Shown: positions 18,731-28,391, numbered from the stretch's first letter. The stretch is DNA of 64,000 bases from Flagellimonas profundi (GCF_017313275.1 NZ_JAFLNM010000001.1:62001-126000), one strand, 5' to 3'. Made by a program: numbers and translations. The notes: generated by a model not told the origin, from the sequence alone.

Positions 18731-20488
18731 TTAAAAATCGAGGTCAAACTCTTTTCTGAGCAAATCCAAATTTGGATTTTTCTCTCTCAACTTTTCATAT
18801 TTTTCTTCTGGAGTAAAGGCAAACTTTTTGGCAACTTCCTCGTTTACTGTAATGTAAAGAGTAATGGAATAGTTGTTCAATTTTTGTTTCAAGTAATCTA
18901 GCATTAGACTTTGTTCCCGCTCAATTTCTTTTTTCATGGTGCCATTGGGGAGCTCTATCCAGATGGTATTCTCATTTTTTAGCTTGGGAACATCGGTTTG
19001 CAAATTGCTGGCCAAAATCTTTCTGCCCTGCTTTTCCAATATGTTCACAAAGTCGGTCCAATGCTGCTGCATGTCTTTTTCCTCAAAGGGATCTTTGGGT
19101 AGATCCTTTTCCTCTATGCTTGGGGATTTCGTGTTCTCGTGAGCCTTTTTAACCTTAATGCTGGAAAGGGAGAGCCCTGAGACTCTTTTTTCCGAAGTCT
19201 TGATATTGATTTTTTTGGATTGATAGGGTTCTTTTGGCTCGTCGACTTGTTCTTTTACCGCTTCCTTGGGCTCAGGGGCTTCTTTTAAAGTATTGGAAGG
19301 TATCGGTTTTTCTACTTTTGGTGGTGGAGTGGCACCATTGGTTTGAGGCGATGTGGATGTGCCGTTTGATGATGTTGTTTTCCCGGAAAAATAAGAGGCC
19401 GGAATTATGAAATTAGAGTTTTTTTTTTCTCCATCGAAAGTGATGGATGCCAATTTCATAAGCGTTAGTTCAACCAACAATCGCTGGTTTTTACTGGTTT
19501 TGTATTGCAGGTCACAATCGTTTGCCAGATCTATGGCTTTTAAAAGGAACTCTTTTGAACTCTTTTTTGCTTGATCTTTGTATTGTTGGGTTACATCTTC
19601 ACCCACCTCCAATAAATTTAAGGTATCTGGGTGTTGACATACCATCAAATCCCTAAAGTGTGATGCCAAACCTGAAATAAAGTGATGGCCATCAAAACCG
19701 AGGGACAGGGTTTTGTTGAAAAGAATCAAAAGTTCTGGTATGTTGTTCTCCAGAATCAAATCCGTGGCAGAGAAATAAATGTCGTAATCCAGAACGTTTA
19801 GGTTTTCGGTTACCGCTTTTCGGGTCAATTCTTTACCCGAAAAACTTACCACACGATCAAAAATGGATAGGGCATCCCGCATGGCACCATCTGCCTTTTG
19901 GGCAATGATGTTCAGTGCGCTTTCCTCCGCTTCGATACCTTGCTGCTCAGCGATATACTTTAGGTATTCCGCAGCATCCTTTACGGTGATGCGCTTAAAA
20001 TCAAATATTTGGCACCGGGAAAGTATCGTCGGAATTATTTTGTGCTTCTCCGTGGTTGCCAAAATAAATATGGCGTGTTTTGGAGGTTCTTCCAATGTTT
20101 TTAAAAAGGCATTAAATGCCGATTGGGATAGCATATGAACCTCATCAATAATGTACACCTTGTACTTACCCGTTTGAGGTGGGATTCGAACTTGATCTAT
20201 TAAGCTGCGAATATCGTCTACGGAGTTGTTGGATGCAGCATCCAGCTCAAAAATGTTGAAGGCAAAATCTTCATCTTCCCTTTCCGTACCATCTTGGTTT
20301 ATTTTTTTGGCCAGAATACGGGCACAAGTGGTCTTTCCAACACCTCTTGGACCACAGAACAACAGCGCTTGGGCCAAATGGTTGTTGTCAATTGCATTGG
20401 TTAAGGTATTTGTAATGGAGGATTGGCCCACAACATCCTTGAATGTTTGGGGTCTATATTTTCTAGCTGATACTATAAAAGGTTCCAA
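18731..20488 (-). CDS. dnaX: DNA polymerase III subunit gamma/tau
   Basis: The 585-residue clamp-loader ATPase has Walker A GPRGVGKTT, the DExx box 'YIIDEVHMLS', sensor 1 'FILATTEKHKIIPTILSRC', the gamma oligomerisation domain, and a Pro/Lys-rich tau linker before a C-terminal domain. Between Walker A and 'FELDAASNNSVDDIR' the Cys4 zinc module of the E. coli protein is missing; the corresponding stretch is 'KKINQDGTEREDEDFAFN'. No internal frameshift site for a short gamma form was recognised. Confidence 0.95.
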   Translation of the reverse strand: MEPFIVSARKYRPQTFKDVVGQSSITNTLTNAIDNNHLAQALLFCGPRGVGKTTCARILAKKINQDGTEREDEDFAFNIFELDAASNNSVDDIRSLIDQVRIPPQTGKYKVYIIDEVHMLSQSAFNAFLKTLEEPPKHAIFILATTEKHKIIPTILSRCQIFDFKRITVKDAAEYLKYIAEQQGIEAEESALNIIAQKADGAMRDALSIFDRVVSFSGKELTRKAVTENLNVLDYDIYFSATDLILENNIPELLILFNKTLSLGFDGHHFISGLASHFRDLMVCQHPDTLNLLEVGEDVTQQYKDQAKKSSKEFLLKAIDLANDCDLQYKTSKNQRLLVELTLMKLASITFDGEKKNSNFIIPASYFSGKTTSSNGTSTSPQTNGATPPPKVEKPIPSNTLKEAPEPKEAVKEQVDEPKEPYQSKKINIKTSEKRVSGLSLSSIKVKKAHENTKSPSIEEKDLPKDPFEEKDMQQHWTDFVNILEKQGRKILASNLQTDVPKLKNENTIWIELPNGTMKKEIEREQSLMLDYLKQKLNNYSITLYITVNEEVAKKFAFTPEEKYEKLREKNPNLDLLRKEFDLDF

Positions 20489-20512
20489 TGCTGGGAAATA
20501 ATAGAATTACTA

Positions 20513-20520
20513 CAAATATA
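20513..20520 (-). promoter_or_regulatory. -7 box of dnaX
   Basis: TATATTTG on the minus strand, 24 bp upstream of dnaX, in the divergent gap shared with rnpB. Confidence 0.5.
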
Positions 20521-20585
20521 AAAATAGGATTATGTAAAGTTACCTGCAAGAGGATAGTTAAGCTGTTTTTTATTAACAATTGGAT

Positions 20586-20593
20586 TATCTTTG
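20586..20593 (+). promoter_or_regulatory. -7 box of rnpB
   Basis: TATCTTTG matches TAnnTTTG exactly and ends a few bases before the predicted 5' end of RNase P RNA. The -33 region is weak. Confidence 0.6.
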
Positions 20594-20597
20594 CAAA

Positions 20598-20893
20598 CAG
20601 CAGGCCACCTTATCGCTGCAAGTATGGATAACCATGCTTGAAGAGGAAAGTCCGGACACCACAGTGCGGCATAGCGGGTAACGCCCGTCCGCCGTAAGGC
20701 GAGGACCAGTGCAACAGAAAGCAAGTACAGTTCGGCTGTAGTGAAATCGGCAAACTCTATGCGGTGAAACGCCATGTAAACCAATGTTTGAGGGCGGCAC
20801 GTCCGAGTTGGAGGGTAGGCGGTTGGAACACTTGGGCAACCATGTGTCTAGATAAATGATAAGAGTATACAGAATCCGGCTTATGGCCTGCTT
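20598..20893 (+). ncRNA. rnpB: RNase P RNA, bacterial class A
   Basis: This is the catalytic RNA that removes 5' leaders from pre-tRNA. Hallmarks are the 5' core GAGGAAAGTCCGGAC at about 20641-20655, 'GGGTAACGCCC', 'GTGCAACAGAAAG', 'GTGAAACGCCATG', and the 3' core ACAGAATCCGGCTTA. Stem P1 forms between AGCAGGCCA (20599-20607) and TGGCCTGCT (20884-20892), which fixes the ends. The length of about 296 nt is short for class A but normal for Bacteroidota. The rsmD stop codon on the other strand is immediately adjacent. Confidence 0.95.
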
Positions 20894-21433
20894 TTATTCC
20901 ACTTCAAAAAAACTGAAAATACTTCCACCATATTTTCTTTGCTCCGAAAATTTTGGATGTTCGGAAAGATCGGTTTGGTCGGAATGTTCAATGATTAGTA
21001 GACCATCTTCCAGTAAAAGTTCTTTTTCAAAAACCAAATCGGCAATGTTGAGAAATTGTTCGGTATCAAAATCGTAGGGCGGGTCAGCGAAAATAAGGTC
21101 GTATTTTTCGGTAGTTCGCTGTAAAAACTTAAAGACATCGGATTTTACGGTATTTATGGAAAATTCCAATGCTTCGGCAGTTTTTGAAATATAGCGAACG
21201 CAACCCTGAAACCCATCTACCGCAGTTATCTTTTCTGTTCCTCTGGATGCGAACTCAAAACTAATGTTGCCCGTACCCGAGAATAGGTCAAGAACTTTGA
21301 GTTCATCAAAATAGAATCGATTGTTCAGAATATTGAACAGTGCCTCTTTGGCCATATCCGTAGTTGGACGAACTGGTAACTTTTTTGGGGCAGTTAGTCT
21401 TTTGCCCTTATATTTTCCCGATATGATACGCAT
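20894..21433 (-). CDS. rsmD: 16S rRNA (guanine966-N2)-methyltransferase
   Basis: This SAM-dependent methyltransferase of 179 residues modifies G966 of 16S rRNA. The start 'MRIISGKYKGKRL' and 'RPTTDMAKEALFNIL' are diagnostic; the SAM loop is 'LDLFSGTGNISFEFASRG' and the catalytic motif is 'FADPPYD'. The start follows the upstream DUF3822 stop directly, so they form an operon. Its stop abuts the 3' end of rnpB. Confidence 0.94.
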   Translation of the reverse strand: MRIISGKYKGKRLTAPKKLPVRPTTDMAKEALFNILNNRFYFDELKVLDLFSGTGNISFEFASRGTEKITAVDGFQGCVRYISKTAEALEFSINTVKSDVFKFLQRTTEKYDLIFADPPYDFDTEQFLNIADLVFEKELLLEDGLLIIEHSDQTDLSEHPKFSEQRKYGGSIFSFFEVE

Positions 21434-22192
21434 TTAGAGGGAGCTTAAAATCGAAAAATCTATGCTCTCGTTTTCCAATTGCTCCATTGGAAAAGATGGA
21501 TTGTTGGGAACAAAAACAGATACGTTTTTTATGTATTGGTAGCAGAGGTCATAAATGGGATCTCCCTCTTCAACCGCACCAAAAAGTTTTAGGTTGACCT
21601 TTTCAAGGTCTAGTTGCATTTGCTCCAAACTGAATAGTAAGTAATATAGAAAGTCTTCTTTGCTCCCGTACTCGAACTGATTGTAGAATTTTAATTTCTT
21701 GTCGGAGATTATCATCATTTCCATCTCTCGTTCTGAAACCTGAACATAGCAGACCGGTTCCGATACCGTCCTGTTTTGGTTTAATAGTGTATTGAGAAGA
21801 ACAGTTCCACTGTGTTTAAATTCAAATTCACCAAAAAGTTCAAATATATAATTGTTTACATTGGTATATGGGACGTAAACATTGATGATTTCTTGATTTG
21901 GAATCTCGTCATACGCTATCAGGTCATTTGGCATGATCTTAGCGTTGAACTTTAGGTAATTTGGTAGCTCCTCCTTATTGAACAATGGTTTGGGAACCAA
22001 ACCGAACATGTTGTTCTTATGGATTACCATTACCTCTGAAAAGTTTGTTCCCACATCGCCTTGTTTGCTGAGTTTCTGCTTTAACTCCTTGAGCATCAGG
22101 TAGGGGGTGAGCTGTGTTTTGAAGCTCATACGCTCAAATGCGAGAATCTTATTTGTAATGGTATCCACTACACAAAAAGAAAGTCCATTCAA
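21434..22192 (-). CDS. DUF3822 family protein
   Basis: The protein has the DUF3822 pattern, with 'NGLSFCVVD' near the N-terminus and an actin-like/ATPase-like alternation of strands through 252 residues. The listed start is TTG; the frame stays open to about 22258, giving '...YRKLSIQAGLNGLSF', which matches the normal N-terminus of the family. The true start is therefore probably upstream at a non-ATG codon, overlapping the end of the preceding gene. It is regularly found next to rsmD in Flavobacteria. Function unknown. Confidence 0.78.
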   Translation of the reverse strand: MNGLSFCVVDTITNKILAFERMSFKTQLTPYLMLKELKQKLSKQGDVGTNFSEVMVIHKNNMFGLVPKPLFNKEELPNYLKFNAKIMPNDLIAYDEIPNQEIINVYVPYTNVNNYIFELFGEFEFKHSGTVLLNTLLNQNRTVSEPVCYVQVSEREMEMMIISDKKLKFYNQFEYGSKEDFLYYLLFSLEQMQLDLEKVNLKLFGAVEEGDPIYDLCYQYIKNVSVFVPNNPSFPMEQLENESIDFSILSSL

Positions 22193-22248
22193 GCCAGCTT
22201 GAATGGACAGTTTTCTATAAGTGCTATTTGATTCGTTCTGTGCTATAG

Positions 22249-22986
22249 CTAGTTCTTCTTTTTCCTATCGTAGATAGGTGGCCAGTTACCATTTGTACTA
22301 ACTTCGGTCAAAGAACCTACTTTTATTTCAGTACCATTGACCTCCTCTACGCTTTGGTATGATTTTTCTTTTTCAAGCAAATCTGCCGGTTGATCGTAAA
22401 GAACAACTTCTTTTTTCACCTTTGCTTCAAAAACAGGAGCGTTGTATCCACTTTTTTCGATAATGTCCGCCTTCATTTCAAACTTTTCATTGTTTTGAGC
22501 GTAAGGAACATTCATCATGGTTTTGTAACGGTCGTCAGCGCCAAAAAGGGAATCTTTTACCTGAACTGTGCCCAAGGTGTCAATAATTATTGTATCCTGT
22601 TGCATTTCGATCTGATACACTCGGTCATACCTCATAAAAGAGGAATCACGCTGTGTGGTGATGGTATAGTTTCCGGTATCGATGAATTTGATCAAGCTTT
22701 CAAAATCACCAGCGTACTTGCCGTTTACAGTTTTATAGGCTTCTTGTGAATCCCTGATATCCTTTAGTTTGTTGATGACCTGGGTGAACCTTTCGTTTCT
22801 TACCTTATTGAACTCAATGGGGGCGTTGATGGAATCGTATATTTTAAACCCAAGGTAAATACTTAGAATTCCAAATAGGATTACTAATACAGGCTTTACT
22901 TTTTGAGGTAAAAATCTATCGATCAAGAAAACAAGCCCTATGGTCACAAGGCATATTAAAACAACAATAAGAATTAAGTTTAACAT
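22249..22986 (-). CDS. Membrane-anchored hypothetical protein
   Basis: The 245-residue protein has two N-terminal hydrophobic helices (about 3-22 and 33-48), then a soluble domain with 'LKDIRDSQEAYKTVNGKYAGDF', a pattern seen in pilin-like or G-protein-like N-terminal helices, and a charged C-terminus. It precedes DUF3822 and rsmD, and the reading frames run into each other, so the three are probably co-transcribed. Function not recognised. Confidence 0.7.
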   Translation of the reverse strand: MLNLILIVVLICLVTIGLVFLIDRFLPQKVKPVLVILFGILSIYLGFKIYDSINAPIEFNKVRNERFTQVINKLKDIRDSQEAYKTVNGKYAGDFESLIKFIDTGNYTITTQRDSSFMRYDRVYQIEMQQDTIIIDTLGTVQVKDSLFGADDRYKTMMNVPYAQNNEKFEMKADIIEKSGYNAPVFEAKVKKEVVLYDQPADLLEKEKSYQSVEEVNGTEIKVGSLTEVSTNGNWPPIYDRKKKN

Positions 22987-23093
22987 ATCTGATACTGTCT
23001 TTCAAAGTTAATTTAGTGGTTACTGACAAATCTACAATATTTTTTTTATTGGGAAACTTTTTGCTTTAAAAAAGACCACTATATTTAGCACTC

Positions 23094-24527
23094 ATGAAGG
23101 ATTTTAACGCACCTGGATTTTTAAAGATTTTAAACGAAAAATTCCCCCACACACCTACCCGAAAACAAGGTATTGCCCTTAATAAGCTGGCTAACTTTGT
23201 TTTAGAGGGCAAAAAGGATGAAGTATTCCTTTTAAAGGGTTTTGCCGGAACTGGGAAAACAACACTTGTAGCTACTTTGGTCAGCAGTTTGTGGAAAGTA
23301 AAAATGAGTTCCGTACTAATGGCTCCCACAGGAAGGGCGGCAAAAGTTATGTCTGTGTATTCGGGGAACAAGGCCTTTACCATTCATAAAAAAATATATT
23401 TTCCAAAGAAACAATCGGGTGGAGGCATTCAGTTTGTTTTGGCTCCCAACAAGCACCGCAATACGGTATTCATTGTAGACGAAGCATCTATGATCCCGGA
23501 CACGCCGGCTGATTCGAAACTGTTTGAAAATGGTTCCCTTCTGGACGATTTAATGTATTATGTACACTCTGGCCATAATTGTAAACTAGTATTGATTGGA
23601 GATACTGCACAATTGCCCCCGGTAAAATTGGAACTTAGTCCAGCCCTTGATGAAAACCGTTTATCCTTAAATTATGATAAGGAAGTGGAATGTTTGGAGC
23701 TGGATGAAGTTATGCGCCAATCGGACGATTCCGGTATTCTTCACAATGCAACGAACCTTCGGGAGCAATTGCAATCGGAGTTTTTTGATGATTTTAGATT
23801 TGATGTACATAAATATAAGGATATTGTCCGTTTGATCGATGGCAACGAGATTCAGGAAGCCATCGATTCTTCATACAGTCAAAATGGGAAAGAACAAACC
23901 GCTATTATTGTTCGATCTAACAAAAGGGCCAACCTTTACAACCAAAATATAAGGGAGCGCATCCTTTTTTTGGACAACGAAATTTCCGTGGGCGACTATA
24001 TGATGGTCGTAAAGAACAATTACTTCTGGTTAAAGCCCAATTCCGAAGCTGGCTTTATTGCCAATGGAGATATTATCGAGGTACTGGAACTTTTTGCCAT
24101 TAAGGAACTTTATGGTTTCAAGTTTGCCGAAGTAAAGGTGAAAATGGTGGATTATCCCAATCAAAAACCATTTGAGACGGTCCTGTTATTGGACACAATA
24201 ACTGCTGAGACCCCTTCGCTATCCTATGAAGATGGAAACAAACTTTATCAAGAAGTGATGAAGGACTATGCACATGAAAAATCCAAATACAGAAAATTCT
24301 TGGGCGTAAAGAACAATAGGTTCTTTAATGCCCTACAAGTAAAGTTTTCCTATGCGATAACGTGTCACAAATCCCAGGGAGGGCAATGGGATACGGTTTT
24401 TGTGGAACAGCCCTATTTGCCCAACGGTGTGGACAAAGATTACCTCAGATGGCTTTATACAGCGGTAACAAGGGCGGAGCGACAACTCTATTTGATAGGT
24501 TTCAAGGATGATTTTTTTCTTGACTAG
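23094..24527 (+). CDS. RecD-like ATP-dependent helicase
   Basis: The 477-residue superfamily 1 helicase has Walker A 'GFAGTGKTTL', Walker B 'VFIVDEASMI', 'LIGDTAQLPPV' (motif III), and the C-terminal UvrD-like block 'FSYAITCHKSQGGQWDTV' with 'WLYTAVTRAERQLYLIG'. It is shorter than RecD/RecD2 and matches the AAA-domain exodeoxyribonuclease-V-like helicases common in Bacteroidota. Likely a 5'-3' DNA helicase in repair; the partner is unknown. Confidence 0.88.
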   Translation: MKDFNAPGFLKILNEKFPHTPTRKQGIALNKLANFVLEGKKDEVFLLKGFAGTGKTTLVATLVSSLWKVKMSSVLMAPTGRAAKVMSVYSGNKAFTIHKKIYFPKKQSGGGIQFVLAPNKHRNTVFIVDEASMIPDTPADSKLFENGSLLDDLMYYVHSGHNCKLVLIGDTAQLPPVKLELSPALDENRLSLNYDKEVECLELDEVMRQSDDSGILHNATNLREQLQSEFFDDFRFDVHKYKDIVRLIDGNEIQEAIDSSYSQNGKEQTAIIVRSNKRANLYNQNIRERILFLDNEISVGDYMMVVKNNYFWLKPNSEAGFIANGDIIEVLELFAIKELYGFKFAEVKVKMVDYPNQKPFETVLLLDTITAETPSLSYEDGNKLYQEVMKDYAHEKSKYRKFLGVKNNRFFNALQVKFSYAITCHKSQGGQWDTVFVEQPYLPNGVDKDYLRWLYTAVTRAERQLYLIGFKDDFFLD

Positions 24528-24551
24528 GAAAAACCTATTTTAGACATCGAC

Positions 24552-25124
24552 ATGAATATTGAACCGGATACCATAATAAGTTTGTTCCTCGGAATCGGAT
24601 TGGCCGCTTCTGTTGGTTTTCGTGTTTTTCTACCCCTTTTTGCCCTTAGTTTTGCGGCGTACTTGGGAGTATGGGACCTAAACGAGAACTGGCAATGGAT
24701 TGGAAGTTTAACAGCGCTCATTACCTTGGGTGTTGCGACCATTGTTGAGATTTTTGCCTATTTCATCCCATGGGTAGACAATGCTTTGGACAGTCTTGCT
24801 ATTCCTTTAGCGGGAATAGCAGGCACGGCCGTAGTCGTATCCACTGCTGCGAATTTGGATCCAGTAGTTACTTGGTCTTTGGCCATTATAGCCGGAGGTG
24901 GAACGGCAACAGCCATTAAAGGGGCCAATGCCGCAGGAAGGCTCACTTCCACAGGAACAACAGGTGGTTTGGCCAACCCTCTGGTATCCACAGTGGAAAC
25001 CGGTGCGGCCGTTGCCGTGAGTACAGCGTCGATTTTGGTGCCACCCATAGCTGCCATCCTGGTTATTATCATATTATTGATCATATTCAGGATCTATCGA
25101 AAAATAAGACCAAAAGCGAAATAA
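24552..25124 (+). CDS. DUF4126 membrane protein
   Basis: The 190-residue protein has about five hydrophobic segments with many small residues (for example 'LAIPLAGIAGTAVVVST' and 'SLAIIAGGGTATAIKGANA'), matching DUF4126. The Gly/Ala-rich helices suggest a compact membrane bundle, possibly a channel or transporter. No characterised role is known to me. It follows the helicase by 24 bp and precedes kdsB by 23 bp on the same strand. Confidence 0.8.
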   Translation: MNIEPDTIISLFLGIGLAASVGFRVFLPLFALSFAAYLGVWDLNENWQWIGSLTALITLGVATIVEIFAYFIPWVDNALDSLAIPLAGIAGTAVVVSTAANLDPVVTWSLAIIAGGGTATAIKGANAAGRLTSTGTTGGLANPLVSTVETGAAVAVSTASILVPPIAAILVIIILLIIFRIYRKIRPKAK

Positions 25125-25147
25125 CCTAATCATCCAAAAACCTAAAA

Positions 25148-25876
25148 GTGAAAATAATTTCCATGATCCCCGCTCGCTATCAAGCCTCCAGGTTTCCTGC
25201 CAAACTAATGCAGGACCTTAGCGGTAAGCCTGTAATTGTACGAACGTATGAAGCGGCGGTGAACACGGGGCTTTTTGATGAGGTATACGTAGTGACAGAT
25301 AGCCCCATAATTTCCGATGTGATCCAGGGAATAGGAGGAAAGGTGATCATGAGCAAAAGGGCACATGAGAGCGGCAGCGATAGAATTGCCGAAGCAGTGG
25401 AGGACATGGATGTTGATATAGTGATCAATGTGCAGGGTGACGAACCCTTTATTGATGCCGAAAGCTTGGGTAAGATCATCAAAGTCTTCAAAAACGACAC
25501 AGAAAAAGAGATCGACCTTGGGTCCTTGATGACCCCAATAACCGATTGGGAAGAAATATCCAACCCTAATACGGTAAAAGTAGTTGTGGATAACCAGGGT
25601 TTTGCGCTCTATTTTTCACGTTCCCCGATTCCCTACCCGAGGGACAAGGAGGTGAAAGCAACCTATTACAAGCATAAAGGGGTCTATGTTTTTAGAAAAC
25701 GGGCATTGATGGATTTTCAAAAATTGCCCATGCTACCTTTGGAGGCAAAAGAGAAAATTGAGGCCATACGTTTTTTGGAGTATGGCAAAAAAATAAAAAT
25801 GGTGGAAACCCACGTCACGGGCATCGAGATAGATACTCCTGAAGATTTGGAACGTGCAAGAAAAGTATGGAAGTAG
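25148..25876 (+). CDS. kdsB: CMP-Kdo synthetase (KdsB)
   Basis: This 242-residue enzyme activates 3-deoxy-D-manno-octulosonate (or its 8-amino form) with CTP for lipopolysaccharide core synthesis. Conserved segments are '[15 protein letters not shown]', '[11 protein letters not shown]' and '[11 protein letters not shown]'. The start is GTG. It overlaps the next gene by 10 bp. The kdnB homologue two genes downstream suggests that the sugar activated may be Kdo8N rather than Kdo. Confidence 0.94.
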   Translation: MKIISMIPARYQASRFPAKLMQDLSGKPVIVRTYEAAVNTGLFDEVYVVTDSPIISDVIQGIGGKVIMSKRAHESGSDRIAEAVEDMDVDIVINVQGDEPFIDAESLGKIIKVFKNDTEKEIDLGSLMTPITDWEEISNPNTVKVVVDNQGFALYFSRSPIPYPRDKEVKATYYKHKGVYVFRKRALMDFQKLPMLPLEAKEKIEAIRFLEYGKKIKMVETHVTGIEIDTPEDLERARKVWK

Positions 25877-26571
25877 ATTTCTCCAACATAAAGACCATTG
25901 GCTTTGATGCGGACGATACCCTTTGGGTAAACGAGACCTATTTTAGGGATACGGAAGAAAAATTTGCGGAATTATTGGAAAACTATGAGACCAAAAATAA
26001 GATAGACCAGGAGCTGTTTAAAATGGAAATGGACAACTTGGATATATATGGATATGGTATAAAAGGATTCATGCTTTCCATGATAGAATCGGCCTTGGAC
26101 CTCTCCAATAACAAAGTGTCACAAGAAACCATTGGAGAAATAGTAAAGCTCGGAAAAAGGATGATATCGCATCCTGTGGAATTGCTCGATGGAGTAGAGG
26201 AAGTCCTGTCCAAATTGATGGGCAAGTATAGATTGATCATACTTACCAAGGGAGACCTTTTAGATCAAGAGCGGAAACTGGAAAAATCGGGATTATCAAA
26301 ATATTTCCACCATGTTGAGGTGTTGAGCGATAAAAAAGAAATTAATTACAAGAATTTGTTGGACCATTTGAATATAGATGTCAACGAATTTTTGATGATA
26401 GGCAATTCCCTAAAGTCGGATGTATTGCCCATATTGAATATTGGGGCAAAGGCAGTACATGTGCCTTTTCATACCACTTGGGCCCATGAAATGGTGGCCG
26501 AAGACGAAATGGTGAACAATCACCTAAAATTGAATAGCCTCAAAGATATTTTGAAGTATTTGGACAACTAA
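25867..26571 (+). CDS. HAD-superfamily hydrolase
   Basis: The 234-residue protein shows HAD motif I 'GFDADDTLW' (nucleophile Asp), a helical cap, motif II 'IILTKGD', a motif III lysine and motif IV '[13 protein letters not shown]'. It overlaps kdsB and abuts the kdnB-like gene, so the three are translationally coupled. A phosphatase is the likely activity. The context hints at sugar-phosphate metabolism, but no KdsC-type tetramer signature is evident. Confidence 0.85.
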   Translation: MEVDFSNIKTIGFDADDTLWVNETYFRDTEEKFAELLENYETKNKIDQELFKMEMDNLDIYGYGIKGFMLSMIESALDLSNNKVSQETIGEIVKLGKRMISHPVELLDGVEEVLSKLMGKYRLIILTKGDLLDQERKLEKSGLSKYFHHVEVLSDKKEINYKNLLDHLNIDVNEFLMIGNSLKSDVLPILNIGAKAVHVPFHTTWAHEMVAEDEMVNNHLKLNSLKDILKYLDN

Positions 26572-27698
26572 TGAAGACAGAAGATAATTTGAAGAACCAA
26601 GGAACTACACCGACCCATAAAACTGCGTTCAAGAACTTCCCTATGGTGCCCAGGGTAATTTTTGGGGCGGGATGTTTTACGCAATTGGGGGATATTTTGT
26701 TACACATGCGAAAGAGTTCGGAAACACCATTTATATTTTTGGTGGACGATTTCTTCGAAAATGAGGAGTTTTTGGCGAAAGTTCCATTGATGTTCAACGA
26801 TGAGGTCATTTTTATATCGGCAGATGAAGAACCCAAAACAGCCCAAGTAGATGCCTTGGTGGCCCGGATAAGGGAAAAATACAACGAACTTCCTTCTGGG
26901 GTGATAGGTATTGGCGGCGGAACATTGCTGGATTTGGCAAAGGCTGTTTCTATTCTATTGAACAATAATGGATCGGCCAAGGATTATCAAGGTTGGGACT
27001 TGGTGAACAAACCTGCCTTGTACCATGTGGGTATTCCCACGATCAGTGGGACTGGAGCAGAGGTTTCCCGTACCACCGTATTATTGGGGCCGGAAAAAAA
27101 ACTGGGAATCAATTCGGACTTTACTCCATTTGACCAAGTATTGTTGGATCCAGATTTTAGTAAAACGGTGCCCAAGGAACAATGGTTTTACACCGGAATG
27201 GATTGTTTTATCCATTGCGTGGAGTCGTTGACAGGAACTTATTTAAACGCCTTTAGCCAGAGTTATGGCGAAAAGGCAATGGAACTTTGTAAGCAAGTCT
27301 TTCTCGAAGATATAGCTCCAGAGGAATCCAGGGATAAACTCATGATGGCGTCTTGGCATGGTGGAATGAGCATCGCCTACTCTCAAGTAGGTGTGGCACA
27401 TGCCATGAGTTATGGACTTTCCTATCTTTTAGGAGTTAAACATGGAATTGGCAATTGTTTGGTATTCCAGCATTTGGAAGAGTTTTATCCCGAAGGAGTG
27501 GCACTTTTCAATAAAATGATGGAAAAACATCATATAAAATTACCGAAGGGCATTTGTGCAGAACTTACTCAAAACGATTTTGATGTAATGATAAATATTT
27601 CCTTGAGCCTTCGACCACTTTGGGAAAATGCTTTGGGAAAGGATTGGAAAACTATTATGACACCTGAACGGCTTCAGGCCCTATATCAAAAAATTTAA
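26571..27698 (+). CDS. kdnB: Iron-containing alcohol dehydrogenase, KdnB-like
   Basis: The 375-residue protein belongs to the iron-dependent alcohol dehydrogenases: the NAD-binding 'GVIGIGGGTLLDLAKA' and 'IPTISGTGAEVSRTTVL', and metal ligands in 'GMDCFIHCVESL', 'VGVAHAMSYGLSY' and 'GVKHGIGNC'. In Shewanella, KdnB oxidises C8 of Kdo on the way to 8-amino-8-deoxy-Kdo. The assignment here rests on family resemblance plus coupling to kdsB. The partner aminotransferase KdnA is not in this window. Start overlaps the HAD stop by one base. Confidence 0.75.
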   Translation: MKTEDNLKNQGTTPTHKTAFKNFPMVPRVIFGAGCFTQLGDILLHMRKSSETPFIFLVDDFFENEEFLAKVPLMFNDEVIFISADEEPKTAQVDALVARIREKYNELPSGVIGIGGGTLLDLAKAVSILLNNNGSAKDYQGWDLVNKPALYHVGIPTISGTGAEVSRTTVLLGPEKKLGINSDFTPFDQVLLDPDFSKTVPKEQWFYTGMDCFIHCVESLTGTYLNAFSQSYGEKAMELCKQVFLEDIAPEESRDKLMMASWHGGMSIAYSQVGVAHAMSYGLSYLLGVKHGIGNCLVFQHLEEFYPEGVALFNKMMEKHHIKLPKGICAELTQNDFDVMINISLSLRPLWENALGKDWKTIMTPERLQALYQKI

Positions 27699-27734
27699 AG
27701 GTCCGCTTACTAAAAAGCAGATAACTACCACTAC

Positions 27735-28277
27735 ATGCAAAGGCTGGCTAAATTTATCTATTTTAAAATTTTGGGATGGAAACTGAAAGGTTCTTTTCCC
27801 GAAGTGGATAAATGTGTTGTTATCGTTGTGCCCCATACACATTGGTTGGACTTTTTTCTGGGACTGTTGATTCGGAAAGTAATTGACCAAGAAATCAATT
27901 ACATCGGAAAAAAGAGTCTTTTTAAACCGCCTTTTGGATGGTTTTTTAGATGGACGGGCGGTGCTCCTGTGGACCGATCTAAAAACTCCAACACGGTAGA
28001 TAGTATCGTGCAGATTTTCAATGAAAGAAAAGTATTTCGATTTGCCCTTGCCCCCGAAGGAACCCGTAAAAAAGTAGAGGCTTTAAGAACCGGATTTTAT
28101 CATATTGCAAAAAAAGCCAAAGTTCCCATTGTTATGGTGGCCTTTGATTTTGGTAAAAAAGAAATCAAAATAGCAGAACCCTTTCTCCCCACAGAAAATC
28201 AAGAAAATGATTTTCAAAAAATCCACAACTTTTATAAAGGGGTCAAGGGAAAGATCCCTGAGTATAGTTTTGAATAG
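27735..28277 (+). CDS. 1-acylglycerol-3-phosphate O-acyltransferase family protein
   Basis: The 180-residue protein carries the PlsC-type H-x4-D motif in 'VVPHTHWLDFFLG', 'APVDRSK' and 'LAPEGTRKK'. It lacks long N-terminal membrane helices, as in the short Bacteroidota forms. It probably transfers an acyl chain to lysophosphatidate or another lipid. It is the last recognisable core gene before the junction region. Confidence 0.85.
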   Translation: MQRLAKFIYFKILGWKLKGSFPEVDKCVVIVVPHTHWLDFFLGLLIRKVIDQEINYIGKKSLFKPPFGWFFRWTGGAPVDRSKNSNTVDSIVQIFNERKVFRFALAPEGTRKKVEALRTGFYHIAKKAKVPIVMVAFDFGKKEIKIAEPFLPTENQENDFQKIHNFYKGVKGKIPEYSFE

Positions 28278-28369
28278 TCTACTCTTTCATGCTGTGGAAA
28301 ACGTTCTGTGTATCGTATATTTACAATTAAATAATTGATATTGAATTTATTGAGTGTAATTTTATTTTG

Positions 28370-28391
28370 ATTAGTTCGATATTAGTTCGAT
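28370..28391. repeat. 11-bp perfect tandem repeat
   Basis: ATTAGTTCGAT occurs twice in a row. It could be an arm-type recombinase site or chance in AT-rich DNA. Confidence 0.5.
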
